Source: Candidatus Zhuqueibacterota bacterium 4484_87 (GTDB lineage: Bacteria; Zhuqueibacterota; Zhuqueibacteria; Thermofontimicrobiales; Thermofontimicrobiaceae). Taken from it: a DNA stretch of 6,940 nt. The notes below the pieces were generated by a model. That model saw only the letters and a list, made by a program, of their open reading frames with translations. It did not search any database and was not told the DNA's origin. The stretch is taken from positions 1 to 6,940 of the forward strand of contig NATN01000151.1 in assembly GCA_002085355.1 (NCBI GenBank). Reading direction: 5' to 3'. Positions 1-4,939 of the stretch are shown here, piece by piece. Positions within the stretch are counted from its first letter, which is position 1, and the number at the start of each line of letters is the position of its first letter. The position numbers and the translations under genes are program-made.

Positions 1-1407
1 TGCTTTAGGAGCGTTTGCCCATTGAAAAGTTGCATAGGGAGGAACGCTGCTTTGACCATTTTCCGGAAGAATGCAAGTTGGTGGTTCTGGAACAGTTTGT
101 ATAAATTCTGCTACCATGTGTGAAGAGCGGCTGTCCCAGTCTCTGGTATTGATGGCGTAAATCTCCTGATAATGGCCTTTGGTATCTTCCGGGAAGTCCA
201 TTTGACGTACCTTGTCGGGAATATCGTTTTCGTTCAGAATTTTCAGTTCGACAAAAGGATTGTTCAAAGCCAAAATAGTACTGTAGAAATTATTCGCCTG
301 TTGGCTGAAGCCGGGCATGTCCGGAAACGTGTCTGTTTCATTCAGAGCGATAATGCGGAACGGAGGTTGATTCACTTTTATAAATTCTTGCGGAGAAAAA
401 CTGTCGAGTGTACCTTGCTCCCAATTTCCGAAGACAAGGGCGCAGAGGCCTTTGTATTCCAGAACTTCCTGTGCATTCAATCCATTGGGATTACTGGGCC
501 AGGCGACAAGGTCGTACAACTCATACGCCCCACTCATGGAAATCACGCCTTTGATTTTTTCACTGGTAAGTTCGTGGGCGATGAGATAATTGCTGTCAGT
601 AGCCAATAAAGAAACCAGATGCCCACCAGCCGATTGACCGAAAAGGTAAATATTCTCGGGATCACCGCCATACTCGCTGATATGTTCATAAACCCAGGAA
701 AAAGCGCTGGCAACGTCAAGGATATGCTCGGGAAAGACCGCATTCCAGGGGTCGCAAGATAATTCATAATTGGCAACAACTGTAGTAAAACGATAATAGC
801 CGGCCATGGTATTTCCCAATTCCATATATAGATTTTTATCGCCCATTTTCCAGGCTCCGCCGTGGATGAACAGCATAACCGGTGTATTTTCTTCTCCAAT
901 GGGATGGTAAATATCTAATTCATGTTTCGTGCCGCCAGCTAATGGCGGGTCGGCGTAGGGAATATTCAATGTGGCGTCCACTAAATCAATGACGTATTCT
1001 GCAGATGCAACTTCACTTTTCGCGCCGTTATCATCTATAGCGATTGCTTTTAATGTCATAGAACGATAGCGTAGAGGAACATTTTCATCCAACACATCAG
1101 GATCATTGTCACCCGTGAAGGTCACACTGTCTCCTGCAGCATGCTCAAAAACGAGGATCGGATATCCGGTGTAGAGAGCAGAACTTTCATCCGGAATTGT
1201 ACCGTCGGTGGTGTAATAAATTCTCGTACCGGCAGTTTCGCAGGTGATTTGCACGGAAATCGGATGATGGTACTTTCCTGTTTCATAGCTGAAAGTTGGG
1301 CTGGATATTGTTTGCGCCCACGTCGTTATTGAAATCGAAAAAGATAAAAAGAGCAGCAAAATGAACTGCAACGTGGTTTTTCTGTTATTTGATTTTTTGT
1401 AAGACAT
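1..1407 (-). CDS. Secreted multi-domain esterase (BD-FAE-like alpha/beta hydrolase with N-terminal chitobiase-C-type domain), 3' end cut by window
   Basis: A continuous minus-strand frame of 469 codons runs from ATG at 1407 to the window edge without a stop, so the C-terminus is missing. Residues 1-31 are a signal peptide (basic start, Leu/Phe/Ile core, likely cleavage after TWA31). Residues about 35-140 match the CHB_HEX_C-type beta-sandwich, with 'YYTTDGTIPDESSALYTG' at 64-81 and 'TLKAIA' at 118-123. An alpha/beta hydrolase follows: oxyanion motif HGGAW at 182-186 and then GDK, nucleophile elbow GQSAGG with Ser259, probable Asp359 (NETDTFPD) and His412 (KGHYQE). HGGxW plus GDK is typical of BD-FAE/carboxylesterase enzymes that hydrolyse esters, often on plant polysaccharides; the substrate here is unknown. 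Residues 440-469 begin another Ig/Fn3-like domain. It lies 70 bases downstream of the lipoprotein gene in the same direction, with a terminator between. The family call is firm; the substrate is not. Confidence 0.88.
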   Translation of the reverse strand, partial: MSYKKSNNRKTTLQFILLLFLSFSISITTWAQTISSPTFSYETGKYHHPISVQITCETAGTRIYYTTDGTIPDESSALYTGYPILVFEHAAGDSVTFTGDNDPDVLDENVPLRYRSMTLKAIAIDDNGAKSEVASAEYVIDLVDATLNIPYADPPLAGGTKHELDIYHPIGEENTPVMLFIHGGAWKMGDKNLYMELGNTMAGYYRFTTVVANYELSCDPWNAVFPEHILDVASAFSWVYEHISEYGGDPENIYLFGQSAGGHLVSLLATDSNYLIAHELTSEKIKGVISMSGAYELYDLVAWPSNPNGLNAQEVLEYKGLCALVFGNWEQGTLDSFSPQEFIKVNQPPFRIIALNETDTFPDMPGFSQQANNFYSTILALNNPFVELKILNENDIPDKVRQMDFPEDTKGHYQEIYAINTRDWDSRSSHMVAEFIQTVPEPPTCILPENGQSSVPPYATFQWANAPKA

Positions 1408-1415
1408 GACTCAAA

Positions 1416-1422
1416 CCCTTTC
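1416..1422 (-). promoter_or_regulatory. Ribosome binding site of the esterase gene
   Basis: The minus strand reads GAAAGGG eight bases before the ATG at 1407, which supports that start. The site overlaps one arm of a small A/T hairpin (1419-1434). Confidence 0.55.
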
Positions 1423-1426
1423 TTTG

Positions 1427-1462
1427 AAAAGAAAAGAGGTCAGTTTTGGAGAACTGACCTCT
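1427..1462 (-). terminator. Rho-independent terminator after the lipoprotein gene
   Basis: A perfect 11-bp stem (1435-1445 with 1452-1462; core GAGGTCAGTT / AACTGACCTC) with a 6-base loop is followed on the minus strand by TTTCTTTT. It starts 15 bases past the lipoprotein stop codon and ends about 20 bases before the esterase ATG, so it either separates the two genes or limits read-through into the esterase. The plus strand has no T tract after the stem, so it acts in the minus direction. Confidence 0.82.
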
Positions 1463-1476
1463 CATTAGTGAATCGA

Positions 1477-1482
1477 TTTATA
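1477..1482 (-). promoter_or_regulatory. Possible -10 element for the esterase gene
   Basis: The minus strand reads TATAAA across the lipoprotein stop codon, with a weak TTGCGC 19 bases upstream. If used, transcription would start near 1470 and the terminator hairpin would lie inside the esterase leader. Spacing and -35 are poor, so this is only a candidate. Confidence 0.2.
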
Positions 1483-2260
1483 CCCGGCTAAATTGTCCGG
1501 TGCGCAAATTTAATTTAAACTTTATGCCATTGGGCAATGTGACTATCACCCAATCGTCGCCGGCAAATTCCAGAGTGACATCAAATTGATAATCTTCATC
1601 TTTGTCATCACCGACGCCTGTTTTTGTGATATGTCCTTTAATTGTTGCCAGAATCTTTCCTGTATAAGGAATATAGGAGCCGCTGGAAAGATTAATTTTC
1701 AAATTACGGAAATCAAAAGAGCTTTGGGGAACAATCTGATACAAAGCACCTTCGCTGCTAATCGTGTAATTTGAATTATTTTTTGCAGATCCATTGAGCG
1801 AGATTACATTTGAAAGAATGTTCCCGATTTTAAATGTGCTTGTGCGATTCAAAGTAAGATCTTTCTGAGGGACTGTTGTTGTCGTATGCCCGGTTGCTTT
1901 ACCATTGTAAATTAAACTATCGGTCAATTGAGGAATGTAACGTGGCTGCTGAATGCCGCTTTTGGTGTAAAAATCAAGACTCAATTGATAGGTAATCCAA
2001 TCCAGTGAGATTGTAGTATCGAAACTGGCTGGTTTATACAGCATTCCAACATCCCCATTGGCTGCTTGATAAGCAGTATTAAAATCAGAAGTAACACCGC
2101 CGGTAGGTTCAGCCATTTCCGTGGCAATTACCACCATTTTTTCCGTACTTGTCAGTACATCTTCCTCTTCTTCAGGTGAGGTTGTGTTTTTATCACAGCC
2201 ATACAAGAATAAAAATGCACTTAATGATACCAACATCAGACTTTTCAATAGAGCTTTCAT
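1478..2260 (-). CDS. Uncharacterised envelope lipoprotein, 260 aa
   Basis: The protein starts MKALLKSL with a hydrophobic stretch ending in the lipobox L19-Y20-G21-C22, so it should be lipidated on Cys22 by Lgt and cleaved by signal peptidase II. The mature part opens with CDKNTTSP and an acidic EEEED linker, followed by about 215 residues rich in alternating polar/hydrophobic strands (mostly beta), including an acidic GDDKDEDY loop near the C-terminus. I recognise no domain family. The frame stays open upstream to an ATG at 2434, but the start at 2260 is chosen because AGGAGG lies six bases before it and because the lipobox is then correctly N-terminal. The gene diverges from the response regulator gene across a 386-base gap and ends just before a strong terminator. 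Its role is unknown; location in the envelope is well supported. Confidence 0.85.
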   Translation of the reverse strand: MKALLKSLMLVSLSAFLFLYGCDKNTTSPEEEEDVLTSTEKMVVIATEMAEPTGGVTSDFNTAYQAANGDVGMLYKPASFDTTISLDWITYQLSLDFYTKSGIQQPRYIPQLTDSLIYNGKATGHTTTTVPQKDLTLNRTSTFKIGNILSNVISLNGSAKNNSNYTISSEGALYQIVPQSSFDFRNLKINLSSGSYIPYTGKILATIKGHITKTGVGDDKDEDYQFDVTLEFAGDDWVIVTLPNGIKFKLNLRTGQFSRV

Positions 2261-2266
2261 TGTGAA

Positions 2267-2272
2267 CCTCCT
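2267..2272 (-). promoter_or_regulatory. Ribosome binding site that fixes the lipoprotein start
   Basis: The minus strand reads AGGAGG six bases before ATG 2260. This near-consensus site decides against the longer 318-codon reading from 2434. Confidence 0.8.
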
Positions 2273-2331
2273 GTAAATGTGATTAAAAGTTTTGGATTTT
2301 GATTTTCTCTTTTCAAATTTTGTTACGCCTG

Positions 2332-2337
2332 AATATA
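2332..2337 (-). promoter_or_regulatory. Possible -10 element of the lipoprotein gene
   Basis: The minus strand reads TATATT here, about 72 bases before the ATG, without a good -35 at 17 bases. The exact direct repeat at 2357-2374 lies about 19 bases upstream, as might be expected where an OmpR/PhoB-type activator replaces the -35 box. Candidate only. Confidence 0.25.
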
Positions 2338-2356
2338 CGAAAACTCTGAATCCCAA

Positions 2357-2374
2357 TTGTTGCAAAGTTGTTGC
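2357..2374. promoter_or_regulatory. Exact 7+4+7 direct repeat, possible response-regulator box
   Basis: TTGTTGC, four bases AAAG, then TTGTTGC again: an exact heptamer repeat with an 11-bp period. PhoB/OmpR-family winged-helix regulators bind head-to-tail heptamers with this spacing. It sits 97-114 bases upstream of the lipoprotein start. Binding by the adjacent regulator is inference; the word TTGTTG also occurs by chance in nearby coding DNA. Confidence 0.4.
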
Positions 2375-2536
2375 CATTTGGTAGAAATATAGTCGCGACT
2401 TGTTGGCGATTGCGTTAAATTGGCATTTTTTCAATTCTATTTCGGCAATATTTTAATATTTTAAACGAGTGCATTCTGGTTTTTGAGCGTGAAAACATTG
2501 CATTTTGAAATGATTCTTGGCGAAAATGTTTACAGG

Positions 2537-2554
2537 TTGTTGAAGAAATGTTGC
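2537..2554. promoter_or_regulatory. Imperfect 7+4+7 direct repeat, possible response-regulator box
   Basis: TTGTTGA, spacer AGAA, then ATGTTGC: the same word and the same 11-bp period as at 2357-2374, with one change in each half. It sits 93-110 bases upstream of the response regulator start, which would fit autoregulation. A further single TTGTTGC follows at 2575-2581. Confidence 0.33.
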
Positions 2555-2590
2555 GCCATTCTGGAAAAAGTGTGTTGTTGCAGATTTCGC

Positions 2591-2618
2591 TTGAATTTAA
2601 AAATATATTTCCTAAATT
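2591..2618 (+). promoter_or_regulatory. Possible promoter of the two-component operon
   Basis: TTGAAT (2591-2596), a 16-base spacer, and TAAATT (2613-2618), each matching four of six sigma-70 positions. It would give a leader of roughly 20-25 bases that includes the ribosome site. TATATT at 2604-2609 is an alternative -10 without a good -35. Weak evidence. Confidence 0.25.
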
Positions 2619-2635
2619 ATGGGCAGACACAAAAT

Positions 2636-2642
2636 GAGGTGA
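2636..2642 (+). promoter_or_regulatory. Ribosome binding site of the response regulator gene
   Basis: GAGGTGA, a seven-base match to the usual 16S anti-Shine-Dalgarno end, lies four bases before ATG 2647 and fixes that start. Confidence 0.8.
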
Positions 2643-2646
2643 TAAA

Positions 2647-3330
2647 ATGAGTCGTATATTAATTATTGAAGATGAAATTGGCATTGCGCAAATGATTAGT
2701 GTTCAACTTCGCATGTTTGGCTTTGACGTAGAAATTGCTACTGATGGGAAATCCGGGTTAGAGATAAAAGACCTGGAATCAGTAGATGCGATTATTCTCG
2801 ACTGGATGCTTCCTGATATTGAAGGTCCGAAATTAATTCCCAGATTGAGGGACCGAACCCAGGCGCCGATTTTAATGCTGACCGCGCGTTCGGAAATAAT
2901 GGACAAATTAGTCGGCTTTGAGTCTGGCGCGGACGATTATTTGACAAAGCCTTTTGACATGATGGAATTAATCGCTCGAATAAAAGCTTTGCTGCGGCGT
3001 GTGGGAAAATCTACTGATGGTTCGCAAGAGAAAAAAATTAGCTTCCGCGGCTTGATTATGGATTTGGAAACACGGCGTGTGACCATCGATGACGTGGAAG
3101 TGGAACTTACGCCCACTGAATTTAAAATTTTAGAAATTTTGATGCGGAAACCAGGCATCGTTTTCAGCCGTAACGACCTCATCGATCTGGTTATGGGCTA
3201 TGAATACGAAGGCTACGGCAGAACTTTGGATTCTCACATTGCGCGCTTGCGTAGTAAAATAGAAATTGATCCCAAGAACCCGGAATACATCGTCACTGTT
3301 TTCGGGGTCGGGTATAAATTAGGAAAATAA
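2647..3330 (+). CDS. OmpR/PhoB-family response regulator, 227 aa
   Basis: A complete, normal-length transcription factor of a two-component system. The receiver domain (about 3-117) has the acidic pocket E8/D9, phospho-acceptor Asp52 (LDWMLPD), Thr79 (LTAR) and Lys101 (DDYLTKPF). A short polar linker leads to a winged-helix trans_reg_C domain (about 129-226) with LTPTEFKIL, recognition helix RTLDSHIARLRSKI at 192-205, and the wing ending VFGVGYKL. Phosphorylation by the adjacent kinase should promote dimerisation on head-to-tail DNA repeats. All key residues are present. It is the first gene of an operon with the kinase, whose ATG comes two bases after this stop codon. Direct repeats upstream of it and of the divergent lipoprotein gene are candidate targets. 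Family assignment is secure; the regulon and signal are not known, so no gene name is given. Confidence 0.96.
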   Translation: MSRILIIEDEIGIAQMISVQLRMFGFDVEIATDGKSGLEIKDLESVDAIILDWMLPDIEGPKLIPRLRDRTQAPILMLTARSEIMDKLVGFESGADDYLTKPFDMMELIARIKALLRRVGKSTDGSQEKKISFRGLIMDLETRRVTIDDVEVELTPTEFKILEILMRKPGIVFSRNDLIDLVMGYEYEGYGRTLDSHIARLRSKIEIDPKNPEYIVTVFGVGYKLGK

Positions 3331-3332
3331 TT

Positions 3333-4709
3333 ATGGTGTTTAAGTCATTTTACACGAGAATTATTTTTGTGTTGGCATCCATGTCGCTGACTCTGTTTAT
3401 TATACTGGCAATTATCAATACAATTGTTTTTCGCAATAAATCTGTTGATGCGTTTGGGCAATTACAAAAACCACGGGTTATGCGAATGTTCCATCTTTTG
3501 GACGCAAGAGTCGATTCGTTGGAAGATACTGCGCGCGTGCAGGCGATTCTTGACTCAATGTTCGTGGAATTTAACGTGGATGTTTTCGATGGGAATGACA
3601 AATGGATTGCCGGAACAACCTCTGATGTGGCAGGGATGGTCTCAACGAAAAGAACAAGAAGTTTACAAAAAACGCACGGCTTTAACGTGATTTCCAATTT
3701 ATACCACAATCCAAATGAAAAATCCCCATTCAAGACTATTAAAATTGAAATGCAACTCAAAAATACACCGATTTTGAATACGATATTTGTATTTTTTATT
3801 TTATCCGGCATTATTTCAATTCTTGTATCCTCATTTGTGGGCTGGCGCCTGGTTTATTATTTGAATCAAAGACTGGAAAGACTAAAACAGGGAGTGAACA
3901 AAGTTGCCAGCGGGAATTTCGATTTTCAGTTGGAAGAAAAGGGATCAGATGAAATAGCTTTTCTGGCGAGAAAATTTAACTACATGTCTCAGCAGTTAAA
4001 GAAACTAATTGATCAACTAAAAGAAGTCAATGAAGCGCGCCAGCGATTAATTGCTCATGCCTCCCATGAAATAAAATCGCCTCTCACGTCGGTGAAAGGA
4101 TTTATCGATATTCTGGAATTTTCAAACGTGCTCGATGAAGAACAACAAAAGACTTTGCTGCCCGTCGTAAAAAAGGATTTGAATCGAGTGATTAAAATTA
4201 CTAACGATATGCTTCAATTAGCGCGCATTCGCACTCCAGAATACCAATTGGAAAAGAAAAAAATCAACATCGGGAAATTTCTCGTTGAAGAACACAGCTA
4301 TTTTTCCCACAAGGCTTCCGCACAAAAAGTGACTGCTATTTTTGAATGCAGAATCGAGAACGAATTGGAGTTTGAAACTGATCCTGAAAGATTGTCCCAG
4401 ATTTTGGATAATCTCTGGAGCAATGCCCTGAAATACGGGGATCACGACTTTCCGATTTTAACGCGTGTTTCACTGCATGGAAAAAATTTGATCATTCGCA
4501 TTTCCAACCACTTGGCTTTTCCGCTGGAAACGCCTGCCGAACAATTATTTGAACCCTTCTATCGAAACCCCAACACATCAGAAAAAATCAGCGGTTCCGG
4601 ACTTGGACTTGCCATAGTCAAAGAACTGACGGAAAAATTGCAAGGAAAAGTTCTAGCCGAAACAGACGACCGGAAAATTGAGATTAGTCTGATTTTTCCG
4701 ATTGAGTAA
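3333..4709 (+). CDS. HAMP-containing sensor histidine kinase, 458 aa, with degenerate G1 box
   Basis: Membrane sensor kinase partnered with the preceding regulator (two-base gap; AGGA within that gene's last codons serves as ribosome site). Order: TM1 at about 9-33, an extracytoplasmic sensor of about 115 residues (34-147), TM2 at about 148-170, HAMP at about 171-225 ending in SDEIAFLARKFNYMSQQL, and a HisKA helix with HASHEIKSP in which His245 should be the phosphorylated residue. The ATP domain has the N-box (QILDNLWSNALKYG, Asn360 and Asn364), F-box FEPFYR (406-411) and G2 box GSGLGLAIVKEL (421-432). The usual DxGxG G1 motif is missing: the strand that should carry it reads IRISNHLAFPLETP (388-401). 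The sensor region (for example VDVFDGNDKWIAGT at 82-95) could be a PAS/PDC-like fold, but I cannot assign it. The kinase call is firm; full activity is likely but not certain. Confidence 0.95.
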   Translation: MVFKSFYTRIIFVLASMSLTLFIILAIINTIVFRNKSVDAFGQLQKPRVMRMFHLLDARVDSLEDTARVQAILDSMFVEFNVDVFDGNDKWIAGTTSDVAGMVSTKRTRSLQKTHGFNVISNLYHNPNEKSPFKTIKIEMQLKNTPILNTIFVFFILSGIISILVSSFVGWRLVYYLNQRLERLKQGVNKVASGNFDFQLEEKGSDEIAFLARKFNYMSQQLKKLIDQLKEVNEARQRLIAHASHEIKSPLTSVKGFIDILEFSNVLDEEQQKTLLPVVKKDLNRVIKITNDMLQLARIRTPEYQLEKKKINIGKFLVEEHSYFSHKASAQKVTAIFECRIENELEFETDPERLSQILDNLWSNALKYGDHDFPILTRVSLHGKNLIIRISNHLAFPLETPAEQLFEPFYRNPNTSEKISGSGLGLAIVKELTEKLQGKVLAETDDRKIEISLIFPIE

Positions 4710-4884
4710 ATGGCGCAATTTAATATTGCTTCACTGGGAAAAAATTTGTATCTTTAATTAAATCCAAGTTTGCAAAATTAGTCACGTAAAATTTTTGGAA
4801 AAACCACGGATTGAAATTGTAGTTGCTAATTTTTTTGGGGTAACGTCGAGAATTAACGTGAATTCCAGTTAAATGTTAATTTTT

Positions 4885-4912
4885 AACTCGAAACCCAAAA
4901 CTCAAAACTCTA
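4885..4912. repeat. Four-copy 7-base tandem repeat (AACYCNA)
   Basis: AACTCGA, AACCCAA, AACTCAA and AACTCTA follow one another without gaps. Only the third and sixth bases of each unit, plus one C/T position, vary little. It lies 28-55 bases before the propeller ATG and runs directly into a TATACT -10-like hexamer, so unit number would change promoter spacing. It may also be the remnant of a dispersed low-complexity repeat. Confidence 0.6.
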
Positions 4913-4916
4913 TACT
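4888..4916 (+). promoter_or_regulatory. Possible promoter of the propeller gene
   Basis: TATACT at 4911-4916 matches five of six -10 positions. Seventeen bases upstream, TCGAAA (4888-4893) matches four of six -35 positions. The spacer is made of the heptamer repeat. Transcription would begin near 4923, leaving a short leader that still includes the ribosome site. Confidence 0.35.
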
Positions 4917-4927
4917 GCAATACTTTG

Positions 4928-4933
4928 AAGGAG
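4928..4933 (+). promoter_or_regulatory. Ribosome binding site of the propeller gene
   Basis: AAGGAG six bases before ATG 4940. It is strong, and it fixes the start directly in front of a signal peptide. Confidence 0.8.
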
Positions 4934-4939
4934 CCCCAA

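Larger units (their letters stand above)
2273..2635. other. Divergent intergenic region between lipoprotein and two-component genes
   Basis: About 360 A/T-rich bases without a credible gene. Open frames crossing it (minus 2415-2684, and the upstream extension of the lipoprotein frame) have no ribosome site or recognisable protein features. The region must hold the promoters of both divergent units. It contains two 7+4+7 direct repeats (2357-2374, 2537-2554), a lone TTGTTGC (2575-2581) and two copies of CATTCTGG (2472-2479, 2557-2564). No transcription terminator was seen. Confidence 0.6.
4710..4927. other. Intergenic gap between kinase and propeller genes
   Basis: A/T-rich non-coding stretch. 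Small hairpins (GCAAT/ATTGC at 4715-4729; AGTTAAA/TTTAACT at 4867-4888) lack a T tract, so no convincing intrinsic terminator closes the kinase operon. There is a T7G4 run at 4830-4840 and a TAACGT word at 4841-4846 and 4854-4859. The 3' end carries the heptamer repeat and promoter candidate listed separately. Confidence 0.5.

Noticed and set aside
172..609. 145-codon plus-strand open frame opposite the esterase gene
   Set aside because: It is antisense to well-conserved esterase motifs (GHY, NETD), has no ribosome site or recognisable protein features, and is explained by the codon bias of the real gene.
543..899. 118-codon minus-strand frame inside the esterase gene
   Set aside because: It is the esterase sequence read in a shifted frame; the true frame over the same bases encodes the HGGAW and GQSAGG motifs.
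2261..2434. 58-codon N-terminal extension of the lipoprotein to ATG 2434
   Set aside because: It would bury the signal peptide and lipobox internally, while a near-perfect AGGAGG sits six bases before ATG 2260.
2415..2684. 89-codon minus-strand frame across the divergent intergenic region
   Set aside because: It overlaps the response regulator start, has no ribosome site and the residue composition is not protein-like; it occupies the promoter region.
3350..3811. 153-codon minus-strand frame opposite the kinase gene
   Set aside because: It lies entirely antisense to the kinase membrane and sensor regions and has no independent support.
4715..4729. Hairpin GCAAT/ATTGC just after the kinase stop as a terminator
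   Set aside because: The stem is only five bp and A/T-rich with no T tract after it.
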